A stretch of DNA of 8,579 bases from Oscillospiraceae bacterium (GTDB lineage Bacteria > Bacillota > Clostridia > Oscillospirales > Oscillospiraceae): the NCBI GenBank assembly GCA_020025655.1, contig JAHHRR010000061.1:1-8579 (forward strand), in the 5' to 3' direction. The notes below the pieces were generated by a model. That model did not search any database and was not told the DNA's origin. It worked only from the letters and a program-made list of their open reading frames with translations. Below, one piece after another: positions 1 to 6,137 of this stretch; within the stretch, counting starts at the first letter, position 1, and every line of letters starts with the position of its first letter. Made by a program: the position numbers and the translations under genes.

Positions 1-25
1 CAAATATACAATAATGGTGTTACTA

Positions 26-31
26 TATAAT
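26..31 (+). promoter_or_regulatory. Possible -10 element upstream of rpe
   Basis: A consensus TATAAT lies 60 nt before the rpe start. The -35 position for a 17-nt spacer falls at about 3-8 (AATATA), a poor match, and the window begins just upstream, so the promoter cannot be judged fully. In such AT-rich DNA the hexamer may be chance. Confidence 0.3.
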
Positions 32-85
32 CACGTATGTAAAAAGACACTCAATACAGATTTTATTCACCAGAGGAGATTTAAA

Positions 86-739
86 ATGCTTAAAATTGCA
101 CCGTCTATATTATCAGCGGATTTTGCCAGACTTGGCAGTGAGATTGAAGAGATTAAGAAAGCCGGTGCCGACTATGTGCATTTTGACGTTATGGATGGAC
201 AGTTCGTTCCGAATATTTCCATCGGAATACCGGTGCTGAAATCTGTACGCAAGTCCACAGATATGTTTATTGATGTTCACCTTATGATTGACAGACCTGT
301 GAGATATGCAAAGCAGTTCTGTCAGGCAGGTGCTGACCTTGTTAACTTCCATGTGGAAGCTGACAGTGAAGAAAATATAATGGAAGCAATCAGAATTGCC
401 AAAGATCTCGGCAAGAAAACAGGTGTTACAATTAAACCCAAAACACCTGCCTCTGCGATAGAACCCTTCCTTCCTTATGTTGATCTTGTGCTTGTTATGA
501 CTGTGGAACCCGGATTCGGCGGCCAGTCCTTTATGGCAGACCAGCTGCCTAAAATCGAGGCTGTTAAAGCCCTTATAGATAAAATAAATCCCGGCTGTGA
601 ACTGGAAGTAGACGGTGGAATCGATGCAAACACCGCTGCATCTGTGAAAAAAGCAGGTGCAAACGTACTTGTGGCCGGCAGTGCTGTTTTCGGAAAAGCT
701 GACAGAGCAGCGGCTGTAAAATCTATAAGAGAAGCTTAA
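86..739 (+). CDS. rpe: Ribulose-phosphate 3-epimerase
   Basis: Interconverts D-ribulose 5-phosphate and D-xylulose 5-phosphate in the cytoplasmic non-oxidative pentose phosphate pathway. The 217-residue product has the usual family length and a single TIM barrel. Visible family marks are APSILSADF at residues 5-13 (Ser7 binds substrate), HFDVMDG at 32-38 (His32 and the catalytic/metal Asp34), DVHLMI with His65, the phosphate-binding EPGFGGQSF at 141-149, and EVDGGI with the second catalytic Asp176. The reading frame is open further upstream to an ATG at 14, but the start at 86 is chosen because AGGAG (74-78) sits 7 nt before it and because MLKIAPSIL is the usual N-terminus. recR follows after 24 nt, which suggests one transcript. 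Nothing is missing; the identification is secure. Confidence 0.96.
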   Translation: MLKIAPSILSADFARLGSEIEEIKKAGADYVHFDVMDGQFVPNISIGIPVLKSVRKSTDMFIDVHLMIDRPVRYAKQFCQAGADLVNFHVEADSEENIMEAIRIAKDLGKKTGVTIKPKTPASAIEPFLPYVDLVLVMTVEPGFGGQSFMADQLPKIEAVKALIDKINPGCELEVDGGIDANTAASVKKAGANVLVAGSAVFGKADRAAAVKSIREA

Positions 740-763
740 AAATAAGTTTATACGGAGTTATAT

Positions 764-1363
764 ATGTCCTTTTTTCCTGCTACACTTGAAAACCTGATAG
801 ATAAATTTGCGTCCCTTCCCGGCATAGGAAGAAAGAGTGCGCAGCGTCTTGCCTTTCATATTCTTTCACTTCCGGACGGCGAGGCCGAAGCTTTCGCCGA
901 TGCGATTAAGGCGGCAAAGACCAGTGTCCACTGCTGCAAAATCTGCCAGAACCTTACCGAGGGAGATGTATGTTCTATCTGTCAGAGCGACAGGAGAGAC
1001 AGGTCTACTATCTGCGTTGTATCTGAACCCAGAGACGTTCTGAGCATTGAGCGGGGACATGAATATAATGGACTTTACCATGTGCTTCACGGTGTACTGT
1101 CACCTATGGGCCATGTGGGTCCTGATGATATCAGAATCAAGGAGCTGCTCCAGAGAGTGGCGGATGATGATGTCGAAGAAATTATAATGGCTACAAACCC
1201 CGATACTGAGGGCGAGGCCACAGCTATGTACATATCCAGACTTCTGAAGCCCTTTAATATTAAGGTAACAAGACTTGCCTATGGTATTCCGGTAGGGTCA
1301 AATCTTGAGTTTGCGGATGATGCAACCCTTAACAGAGCCATCGAGGGCAGAACTGAGATGTGA
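764..1363 (+). CDS. recR: Recombination mediator protein RecR
   Basis: RecR acts with RecO (and RecF) in the cytoplasm to load RecA onto SSB-coated single-stranded DNA at gaps and damaged forks. The 199 residues match the family length. Order of domains: N-terminal helix-hairpin-helix (LPGIGRKSAQRLA, about residues 18-30), a four-cysteine zinc finger (Cys58, Cys61, Cys70, Cys73), then a Toprim domain from about residue 81 with VVSEP (Glu88) and the NPDTEGEAT motif at 145-153, and a C-terminal stretch (TRLAYGIPVGSNLEFAD) typical of RecR. GGAG at 754-757 precedes the ATG by 6 nt. recR is often next to dnaX/ybaB; here it follows rpe instead, in a likely two-gene unit. The ATGTGATG end is followed by a 220-nt gap, so RNase J probably has its own promoter. 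Confidence 0.97.
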   Translation: MSFFPATLENLIDKFASLPGIGRKSAQRLAFHILSLPDGEAEAFADAIKAAKTSVHCCKICQNLTEGDVCSICQSDRRDRSTICVVSEPRDVLSIERGHEYNGLYHVLHGVLSPMGHVGPDDIRIKELLQRVADDDVEEIIMATNPDTEGEATAMYISRLLKPFNIKVTRLAYGIPVGSNLEFADDATLNRAIEGRTEM

Positions 1364-1395
1364 TGTGCCGTAAGGCAGACTTATTTTGTATTCAG

Positions 1396-1413
1396 CAGTT
1401 TTAAAACTGTTTT
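1396..1413 (+). terminator. Weak AT-rich hairpin after recR
   Basis: A perfect 14-nt palindrome, CAGTTTTAAAACTG at 1396-1409, is followed by TTTT. The stem would have only about 5 base pairs, mostly A-T, so it is at best a weak intrinsic terminator, and read-through into the next gene is likely. Confidence 0.25.
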
Positions 1414-1438
1414 ATGCGGTTAAAATCTCCATATGTAA

Positions 1439-1460
1439 AGCCGAAGTATAGGATTCGGCT
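1439..1460 (+). other. Hairpin in the recR-RNase J gap
   Basis: AGCCGAA (1439-1445) and TTCGGCT (1454-1460) form a perfect 7-bp stem around an 8-nt loop. No T-run follows, so it is not a standard terminator. It lies upstream of the candidate RNase J promoter. Its role is unknown; it might stabilise the recR mRNA 3' end. Confidence 0.3.
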
Positions 1461-1482
1461 GATTGTCTGCACCTTTTTACCC

Positions 1483-1511
1483 TTGGCACTTTTTGCCTTG
1501 AAGAGGATATT
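1483..1511 (+). promoter_or_regulatory. Candidate sigma-A promoter for RNase J
   Basis: TTGGCA (1483-1488, five of six consensus bases) and GATATT (1506-1511, four of six) are separated by 17 nt. Transcription would begin near 1518 and give a leader of about 65 nt before the ATG at 1584. It is the best promoter-like pair seen in this gap, but it is a prediction only. Confidence 0.4.
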
Positions 1512-1583
1512 CTGCGGTGTTTGAAATCGGACTTTACCTGGCAGCAGGTGTACATACAGGAAACTATTGAGATAGGAGTTAAA

Positions 1584-3242
1584 ATGGTATCTAAACTTAA
1601 AATTATTCCCCTGGGCGGTCTTGGGGAAATCGGAAAAAATATGACCGCAATTGAATATGGCAGCGATATTATTATTATAGACTGCGGAATGGGCTTCCCT
1701 GATGAGGATATGTACGGTATAGACATTGTGCTGCCGGACATAACCTACCTTAAGAATAATGCCTCCCGTATCAGAGGCCTCATTCTGACTCACGGTCATG
1801 AGGACCATATCGGAGCAGTGCCCTATGTTTTAAAGGAACTGGATATTCCTATTTATACTCTTCCTCTTACTGCTGCCCTGGTAGAACTCAAGCTTGAGGA
1901 GCATGACCTGCTTTACAATACCCAGATATTTACCAAAAAGGTCGGTTCAGTGTTCAGACTGGGCTGCTTTACCATTGAGTTTATACATGTAAACCACTCC
2001 ATTCCGGACTCAGTTGCTGTTGCTATAAAAACTCCTCTTGGAACTATTATCCATACCGGTGACTTCAAGATTGATGTTACACCTATCTCCGGCGGTATGA
2101 CTGACCTTGCAAGACTGGGACAGCTGGGCAACGAGGGTGTGCTTGCACTTTTGAGTGACTCCACCAATACTGAAAAGCCTGGTCATTCCGACTCTGAGCG
2201 CAAGGTAGGAGAAAGCTTTGATAAGCTCTTTATGGGCTGTGATAAGCGTATTATAATTACCACCTTTGCATCCAATGTCCACAGACTTCAGCAGATAATT
2301 GATGTTGCCGCAAAGTACAAGCGTAAGGTCGGTATTACAGGCCGCAGCATGGAAAACGTCATCCGTGTTGCTATGGTTCTGGGATATATGGATATTCCCG
2401 ATAACGTCCTTGTGGACATTGAAAAGCTTAATAAGCTGCCTAAAAATCAGACAGTTATTATCTCTACCGGCAGCCAGGGCGAAAGTATGTCCGCCCTTTA
2501 CAGAATGGCATTTTCCGAGCATAAGCAGATTAAGGTTGATGCAGGAGACAGAATTATAATTTCCGCATCTGCTATCCCCGGTAATGAAAATATGATAAGC
2601 AGAGTTATAGATGAGCTGTTCCATAAAGGCGCTGAGGTCATCTATGATAAGCATACAGACCTTCATGTATCAGGACACGCTTCTCAGGAGGAGCAGAAGA
2701 TGATACTGGGTCTTGTAAAGCCCAAGTACTTTATCCCTGTTCACGGCGAGCACAGAATGCTTGTTAAGCACGCAGAGATAGGTAAGATGATGGGCGTACA
2801 GCCTAAGAATATAGTTGTTGCCGAAAACGGCAAGGTTATAGAGATAACAAAGAAGAATATAAGATGCACAGAGTCTGTGCCCTCCGGAGCAGTGCTTGTT
2901 GACGGCAGCGGAGTCGGTGAGGTCGGAAGTGTTGTCCTTCGTGACAGACATAAGCTTGCAGAGGACGGCATGATTGTTGTAGTTCTGCCTTATTCCACCA
3001 GTGACCATACTCTGATTGCAAATCCTGAAATAGTTACCCGTGGATTTATCTATGTTAAAGAAGCGGAAGAACTGATGGAAGAGCTAAAGCGTGTTACTCT
3101 CGAATCTGTTGATGCCTGCAAGGCACAGCATATAAACGACTGGACCGGAATCAAGGCCAAGGTTAAGAATAACCTTGCCGGATATCTTTATAAGACCACC
3201 GGCAGAAATCCCATGATACTGCCTGTCATTTGTGAGATATGA
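1584..3242 (+). CDS. rnjA: Ribonuclease J
   Basis: Metallo-beta-lactamase/beta-CASP ribonuclease with endonuclease and 5'-3' exonuclease activity, used in mRNA decay and rRNA processing in Firmicutes; cytoplasmic. The product is 552 residues, close to B. subtilis RNase J1 (555). Visible marks: N-terminal PLGGLGEIGKN (9-19), the zinc-binding HGHEDH at 70-75, His138 in VNHSIPDS, HTGDFKID with Asp160, a beta-CASP region (SDSTNTEKPGHS, then the STGSQGE segment), HVSGHASQEE, and PVHGEHRML. The chosen ATG is preceded by AGGAG (1575-1579) and begins MVSKLKIIPLGG, as in relatives; a TTG 63 nt upstream in the same frame has no comparable signal. The last bases overlap the next gene by 4 nt (ATGA). Whether this is the J1 or J2 paralogue cannot be settled from the window, so the symbol is tentative while the family is secure. 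Confidence 0.94.
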   Translation: MVSKLKIIPLGGLGEIGKNMTAIEYGSDIIIIDCGMGFPDEDMYGIDIVLPDITYLKNNASRIRGLILTHGHEDHIGAVPYVLKELDIPIYTLPLTAALVELKLEEHDLLYNTQIFTKKVGSVFRLGCFTIEFIHVNHSIPDSVAVAIKTPLGTIIHTGDFKIDVTPISGGMTDLARLGQLGNEGVLALLSDSTNTEKPGHSDSERKVGESFDKLFMGCDKRIIITTFASNVHRLQQIIDVAAKYKRKVGITGRSMENVIRVAMVLGYMDIPDNVLVDIEKLNKLPKNQTVIISTGSQGESMSALYRMAFSEHKQIKVDAGDRIIISASAIPGNENMISRVIDELFHKGAEVIYDKHTDLHVSGHASQEEQKMILGLVKPKYFIPVHGEHRMLVKHAEIGKMMGVQPKNIVVAENGKVIEITKKNIRCTESVPSGAVLVDGSGVGEVGSVVLRDRHKLAEDGMIVVVLPYSTSDHTLIANPEIVTRGFIYVKEAEELMEELKRVTLESVDACKAQHINDWTGIKAKVKNNLAGYLYKTTGRNPMILPVICEI

Positions 3243-3571
3243 ATATACAGATTTTCGGCAAAGCCAAGTGCTTTGATACTAAAAAAGCGGAGCGCTACTT
3301 TAAAGAACGCCGGATAAAATATCAGTTTGTTGATATTATCAAGTTCGGAATGAGCAGGGGAGAGCTCCAGTCAGTAAAAAATGCAGTGGGACTGGACAAT
3401 ATGGTAAATACAGAGGATGAAGATTATCCTATCTATAAATATCTTGCTTCCAATGAGGATAAACTTCAAAAGCTCTATGATGTGCCCTATCTTATAAAGA
3501 CTCCGATAGTGAGAAACGGTAAACAGGCTACCGTGGGCTACTGCCCAGAAGTCTGGAAAAACTGGGAATAA
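3239..3571 (+). CDS. ArsC/Spx-family thioredoxin-fold protein
   Basis: A 110-residue protein of the ArsC/Spx/YffB type. The N-terminal beta-strand MNIQIFGKAKC leads to a single active-site-like Cys11 followed by the helix DTKKAERYFKER; relatives read IYG-x-x-x-C-DT-x-(K/R)KA. Near the C-terminus LIKTPIVRNGK (residues 85-95) carries the family Thr-Pro cis-proline and Arg92, equivalent by position to an oxyanion-binding Arg of ArsC, then VGYCPEVW with a second Cys102. There is no CxxC, so it is not a standard redox-sensing Spx. Members may be arsenate reductases, but many are uncharacterised; the chemistry is not assigned here. Its ATG overlaps the RNase J stop (ATGA), so translation is probably coupled, and no separate ribosome binding site is obvious. 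A strong terminator follows immediately. Confidence 0.85.
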   Translation: MNIQIFGKAKCFDTKKAERYFKERRIKYQFVDIIKFGMSRGELQSVKNAVGLDNMVNTEDEDYPIYKYLASNEDKLQKLYDVPYLIKTPIVRNGKQATVGYCPEVWKNWE

Positions 3572-3605
3572 AAAATTGTACCCTTAATAAGGGTACAATT
3601 TTTTT
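3572..3605 (+). terminator. Intrinsic terminator of the RNase J unit
   Basis: A 14-bp perfect stem (3572-3585 with 3589-3602, core TTGTACCCTT/AAGGGTACAA), a 3-nt loop, and a run of seven T ending at 3605. It begins directly after the stop codon of the ArsC-like gene. The A-run on its left makes it possibly active in both directions. Confidence 0.92.
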
Positions 3606-3620
3606 GTATTAGGCTCAACC

Positions 3621-3645
3621 ATAGGTTTACTTTTTCTAAACCGAT
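3621..3645. promoter_or_regulatory. Candidate operator: dyad upstream of the XRE gene
   Basis: GGTTTA (3624-3629) and TAAACC (3637-3642) form an inverted repeat with a 7-nt spacer. One mismatch outside the arms the symmetry resumes with AT...AT, giving a 25-nt dyad. It ends 6 nt before the candidate -35 box of the XRE gene. XRE repressors commonly bind such dyads near their own promoter, so autoregulation is an inference from position; no second copy was noticed in the window. Confidence 0.35.
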
Positions 3646-3651
3646 GCGTTA

Positions 3652-3680
3652 TTATAAATCACTTTCTTAATTGCTATAAT
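3652..3680 (+). promoter_or_regulatory. Extended -10 promoter of the XRE gene
   Basis: A consensus TATAAT at 3675-3680 is preceded by TGC, giving the extended -10 form TGnTATAAT. The -35 position at a 17-nt spacer is TTATAA (3652-3657), a weak match, which is usual with an extended -10. Transcription would begin near 3687, only about 23 nt before the ATG. Confidence 0.65.
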
Positions 3681-3709
3681 TAAAGCACCAAAAGAAAGGA
3701 GCAAATGCA

Positions 3710-4513
3710 ATGGAAATCAAACTTGGTAAAAAAATAAGACGACTCAGAAAAGAAAGAAATATTTCACAGGAGGTTCTTGCGGATGCACTGGGCATAAGCT
3801 TTCAGGCGGTAAGCAAATGGGAAAACGAAAGTGCAATGCCTGATGTAACACTTATTCCTGCGATCGCATCCTACTTCGGCGTATCAACTGACGAGCTTTT
3901 TGACTACAATGTATTTGAAGCCGAGCAAAAGATTATGAAAATAGTCGGTGAGGCAGCAGCGTGCAGGGATGAGGAGCCTGAAAAAGCTGAGAAAATTTTA
4001 AGAGAAGGCCTGAAACAGTTCCCGGGAAATGGTATATTACTGAATAATCTGCTGTATACTATGCGTTCACCGGAGAGAAACGAAGAGGTGATAGCTCTTT
4101 GCAGGACTCTTATAGACAATTATGAAGGCTTTGCCGAGGATGAGGAAATACGCTGCGATGCACTACGAATTATGGCTGAAGCTTATGCCGCAATGGGTCA
4201 GCAGTGTGCAGCGGAGGATTGTCTCAATAAGCTTCCTGAAATCTATTTCACAAAACTCGGAAAGAAAGCGGAGCTTCTGAGCGGAGAAAAGTCACTGGAA
4301 GCGGCAAAATCACAGCTCTGGCTCAGCTCAAACGAGACTTTGAAGATGCTGAAGCTTATCAGCAGATACTGGACTGAAAACGGAAAGCCTGCGGAGACCG
4401 AAAAATACAGCCGTATTGCAAAAGAGATAGTGGAGGTTTTCAAAAAAGAGGAAGAGGATTTTGAAAGCAACGATTACTATGATCTGATGCGAGAAACGTC
4501 CAAAGATATATAA
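3710..4513 (+). CDS. XRE-family helix-turn-helix regulator with helical C-terminal domain
   Basis: A 267-residue predicted DNA-binding regulator. Residues 5-64 form a lambda-repressor-like domain: KKIRRLRKERNISQ, then the helix-turn-helix SQEVLADALGISFQAVSKWE (19-38), and the typical PDVTLIPAIASYFGVSTDELF. Residues from about 70 to the end are almost entirely amphipathic helix with paired short helices (for example KAEKILREGLKQFPGN and EIRCDALRIMAEAYAAMGQ), which looks like TPR-type repeats used for ligand, peptide or partner binding. AAAGGAG (3695-3701) precedes the ATG by 8 nt; an out-of-frame ATG at 3705 is ignored. It is transcribed alone from its own promoter beside a candidate operator and converges on secG. 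Its targets are unknown. Confidence 0.87.
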   Translation: MEIKLGKKIRRLRKERNISQEVLADALGISFQAVSKWENESAMPDVTLIPAIASYFGVSTDELFDYNVFEAEQKIMKIVGEAAACRDEEPEKAEKILREGLKQFPGNGILLNNLLYTMRSPERNEEVIALCRTLIDNYEGFAEDEEIRCDALRIMAEAYAAMGQQCAAEDCLNKLPEIYFTKLGKKAELLSGEKSLEAAKSQLWLSSNETLKMLKLISRYWTENGKPAETEKYSRIAKEIVEVFKKEEEDFESNDYYDLMRETSKDI

Positions 4514-4516
4514 AAA

Positions 4517-4546
4517 ATACCCCTTTGCCATATGGCAAAGGGGTAT
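4517..4546 (-). terminator. Terminator between convergent XRE gene and secG
   Basis: A perfect 30-nt palindrome (ATACCCCTTTGCCAT and its complement) forms a 13-bp hairpin with a 4-nt loop. On the - strand it is followed by TTTTTT (complement of the A-run 4512-4517), so it is a good secG terminator. On the + strand the downstream bases (AAATATTT) give a poor U-tract, so termination of the XRE transcript there may be less efficient. The A-run includes the last two bases of the XRE stop codon. Confidence 0.88.
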
Positions 4547-4560
4547 AAATATTTAATATG

Positions 4561-4797
4561 TCAGATCAGGTTAAGAATAAGGGTCAGCAGAACGAAAGCG
4601 AGTGCAAACCACTTGGTTGCCTTAGCAAGCTTTGCATCAAGAGACTTAGCTTTGCCCTTAGCCATGAAAGTATCAGCGCCGCCGGCAATAGCACCGGAAA
4701 GACCTGCGCTCTTACCACTCTGCATGAGAACGATGACCAGAACAGCAAGACCGGATAATACCTGAAGAACAGTAAAAACAATAGTAAGTGCAGACAT
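4561..4797 (-). CDS. secG: Preprotein translocase subunit SecG
   Basis: Small membrane subunit of the SecYEG channel, which moves unfolded proteins across the cytoplasmic membrane with SecA. The 78 residues match the family. Two membrane helices are visible, about residues 4-25 and 62-77, joined by a glycine-rich, positively charged loop. The diagnostic stretch is VIVLMQSGKSAGLSGAIAGG at 21-40, followed by GADTFMAKGKAKSLDAKLAK. AAAGGA (complement of 4807-4812) precedes the ATG by 9 nt. The gene stands alone with its own promoter and terminator; in many Firmicutes it is followed by rnr and smpB, which are not here. Identification is secure. Confidence 0.95.
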   Translation of the reverse strand: MSALTIVFTVLQVLSGLAVLVIVLMQSGKSAGLSGAIAGGADTFMAKGKAKSLDAKLAKATKWFALAFVLLTLILNLI

Positions 4798-4840
4798 TTA
4801 TTTCAATCCTTTCGATTATATACACTTTTGTAGCCTTTGA

Positions 4841-4869
4841 ATTATAACACAGTCAGAATAGCAATTCAA
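4841..4869 (-). promoter_or_regulatory. Promoter of secG
   Basis: On the - strand TTGAAT (complement of 4864-4869) and a consensus TATAAT (complement of 4841-4846) are 17 nt apart. Transcription would begin near 4834, about 37 nt before the start codon. This is the sole good - strand promoter seen in the divergent secG-pdxY region. Apart from the two promoters, 4870-5027 shows nothing I can assign. Confidence 0.7.
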
Positions 4870-5027
4870 GTGCTTTTTTCAATATTTTGGGGGATTACAG
4901 AATATAATCAGTAAATGAACGAACTGAGTAAATCAAATAAGCTGAAAACCGGAATAAAATCAGGTGGAATCAAAGCGGCGTTAACGCAGGCGGAGTGCAG
5001 TCAGAAATCGGCAAATTGTTTAAACAC

Positions 5028-5057
5028 TTGACAATCAAGCAATAGATATACTATTAT
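5028..5057 (+). promoter_or_regulatory. Promoter of pdxY
   Basis: A consensus TTGACA (5028-5033) and TATTAT (5052-5057) are separated by 18 nt. Transcription would begin near 5064 and leave a leader of about 34 nt. No B6-responsive structure is evident in so short a leader. Confidence 0.65.
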
Positions 5058-5097
5058 TAATTTTTGTAAATAATCTTTAGAATTTAAGGAGACGGAC

Positions 5098-5931
5098 ATG
5101 GAATATAAAAGAATATTAACTATACAGGATATTTCATGTCTGGGACAGTGCTCACTTACTGTTGCGCTGCCGGTTCTGTCAGCCTGCGGCCATGAGACCT
5201 GCATTATTCCCTCGGCGGTTCTTTCTACTCATACAGGAAACTTTAAGGGCTATACGTTCAGAGATCTGAGTGATGATATTCCTAAAATTCGTCAGCACTG
5301 GGAAAAAGAAAATATCAGTTTTGATGCGATATATACAGGCTATCTGGGCAGTGCGGTTCAGATTGCATATGTGCAGGATATATTTAAAAGTCTGCTCAGA
5401 CCGAACGGCAAAATAATTGTAGATCCTGCCATGGCTGATAACGGAAAGCTGTATGCCGGCTTTGACGATGAATATGTGCAGACCATGAAGAAGCTCTGCG
5501 CAGAGGCGGATGTGCTGCTGCCGAATATTACCGAGGCTTCCATGCTTACAGGCATTGAGTATAAAGAGGTATATGACAGCGATTATATAGATAGGCTTGT
5601 AGCTGCACTTAAAGATATGGGCGCCGGTGCTGTTGTGCTGACGGGTGTAGGATATGATTCTGAGCATACGGGTGTGCTTGTGAGCACCGATGCAGAATGC
5701 AGATATTATAAGCACCGCAAAATCAGCAGAATGTGCCACGGAACAGGGGATGTATTTGCCTCTGCTTTTACCGGAAGCTACCTGAGGGGCAGGGATATAT
5801 TTGAAGCTGCAAAGATTGCGGCCGATTTTACTGTTGAATCTATAAATAACACGCTTGATGATGAAGAGCATTGGTACGGTGTGAAATTTGAAACCGCTCT
5901 TCCGTCACTTATAAAAAATTTAAATATCTGA
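5098..5931 (+). CDS. pdxY: Pyridoxal/pyridoxamine kinase
   Basis: ATP-dependent kinase of the ribokinase superfamily that phosphorylates B6 vitamers in the salvage route to pyridoxal 5'-phosphate; cytoplasmic. The 277-residue length fits the PdxY/PdxK group. Visible marks: ILTIQDISCLGQCSLTVALP near the N-terminus (substrate side), VLSTHTGNF at 41-49, IVDPAMADNGKLY with Asp109, LLPNITEASMLTG, VVLTGVG, and the anion-hole/catalytic CHGTGDVFAS with Asp218. AAGGAG (5086-5091) lies 6 nt before the ATG. The gene has its own promoter and terminator, so it is probably a single-gene unit. The choice between the names pdxY and pdxK is not certain from sequence alone; the kinase family is. Confidence 0.92.
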   Translation: MEYKRILTIQDISCLGQCSLTVALPVLSACGHETCIIPSAVLSTHTGNFKGYTFRDLSDDIPKIRQHWEKENISFDAIYTGYLGSAVQIAYVQDIFKSLLRPNGKIIVDPAMADNGKLYAGFDDEYVQTMKKLCAEADVLLPNITEASMLTGIEYKEVYDSDYIDRLVAALKDMGAGAVVLTGVGYDSEHTGVLVSTDAECRYYKHRKISRMCHGTGDVFASAFTGSYLRGRDIFEAAKIAADFTVESINNTLDDEEHWYGVKFETALPSLIKNLNI

Positions 5932-5935
5932 AAAG

Positions 5936-5964
5936 AAAAGCGCAGGTTCTGTCCTGCGCTTTTT
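5936..5964 (+). terminator. Intrinsic terminator of pdxY
   Basis: An 11-bp stem (AAAAGCGCAGG at 5936-5946 with CCTGCGCTTTT at 5953-5963), a 6-nt loop and a T-run ending at 5964. It separates pdxY from the transporter operon downstream. Confidence 0.92.
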
Positions 5965-6001
5965 GCGTCTGATATGGGATATCTCACTCGTAAATACTTG
6001 A

Positions 6002-6030
6002 TTGCAAAAGAGAAATAACCATGCTATGAT
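6002..6030 (+). promoter_or_regulatory. Promoter of the leader/ABC exporter/GNAT operon
   Basis: TTGCAA (6002-6007) and TATGAT (6025-6030) are 17 nt apart, and TGC directly before the -10 gives an extended -10. Transcription would start near 6037, leaving only a few bases before the GGAGG (6041-6045) of the leader ORF. Such a short 5' end before a leader peptide is typical of attenuator-controlled resistance genes. Confidence 0.6.
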
Positions 6031-6053
6031 AAATAAAAAAGGAGGTTTTAGCT

Positions 6054-6080
6054 ATGGTTAAACGTCGTATGTCCTTCTAA
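6054..6080 (+). CDS. Leader peptide MVKRRMSF (predicted stall sensor)
   Basis: An eight-codon ORF encoding MVKRRMSF with a strong GGAGG at 6041-6045, 8 nt before the ATG. K3-R4-R5 fits the basic-x-basic pattern at which macrolide-bound ribosomes arrest. With R4 in the P site and R5 in the A site, the ribosome front edge would reach about 6078-6080, exactly covering pairing segment 1 (6072-6079), which is built from the last two codons plus the stop. The peptide itself probably has no function beyond translation of its codons. The assignment rests on ribosome binding site, position and the RNA structure downstream; expression has not been seen. Confidence 0.75.
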   Translation: MVKRRMSF

Positions 6081-6132
6081 ACGATAGAAGGAAAATAAAC
6101 TTAAATCCTTCTATCGCACACAGCATAGGAGG
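6072..6132 (+). promoter_or_regulatory. Four-segment translational attenuator (ermC-like layout)
   Basis: Four segments can pair in two exclusive ways. Segment 1, TCCTTCTA (6072-6079), pairs with TAGAAGGA (6085-6092): 8 bp, 5-nt loop. Segment 2, CGATAGAAGGA (6082-6092), pairs instead with segment 3, TCCTTCTATCG (6106-6116): 11 bp, 13-nt loop. Segment 3, as CCTTCTAT (6107-6114), pairs with segment 4, ATAGGAGG (6125-6132), which is the exporter's Shine-Dalgarno: 8 bp with one G-U, plus two further G-C pairs past a bulge. Thus 1:2 + 3:4 hides the ribosome binding site, while a ribosome stalled on the leader blocks segment 1, allows 2:3 and exposes it. No T-run follows 2:3, which argues for translational rather than transcriptional control. 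Confidence 0.75.
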
Positions 6133-6137
6133 TAAAC

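Noticed and set aside
14..85. Upstream ATG start for rpe adding 24 residues
   Set aside because: No ribosome binding site for the ATG at 14, and it would overlap the possible -10; the ATG at 86 has AGGAG and gives the canonical N-terminus.
1521..1583. Upstream TTG start for RNase J adding 21 residues
   Set aside because: No good ribosome binding site before 1521, the extra residues do not resemble RNase J N-termini, and the ATG at 1584 has AGGAG at a good distance.
2010..2666. Long antisense open frame inside RNase J
   Set aside because: It is the complement of a strongly conserved coding region and has no protein-like motifs or start signal of its own.
4903..4908. TATAAT as a second + strand promoter before pdxY
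   Set aside because: No -35 match at 16-18 nt and no TG extension; a better promoter (TTGACA-N18-TATTAT) lies closer to the gene.
4978..4987. Palindrome GCGTTAACGC as an operator for pdxY
   Set aside because: Only 10 nt, single copy, about 40 nt before the -35 box; too short to support without comparison to relatives.
4915..5031. A 38-codon ORF (+) in the secG-pdxY gap, beginning MNELSKSNK
   Set aside because: No ribosome binding site at a proper distance (the GGGGGA lies about 20 nt upstream), no recognisable motif, and its end overlaps the -35 box of pdxY. Probably chance or a decayed remnant.
5179..5871. Long antisense open frame inside pdxY
   Set aside because: Shadow of the kinase gene on the other strand; no ribosome binding site and no recognisable domain.
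6082..6116. The 11-bp hairpin 2:3 as a transcription terminator
   Set aside because: It is followed by CACACAGC, with no U-tract, so a transcriptional attenuator is not supported; a translational switch fits better.
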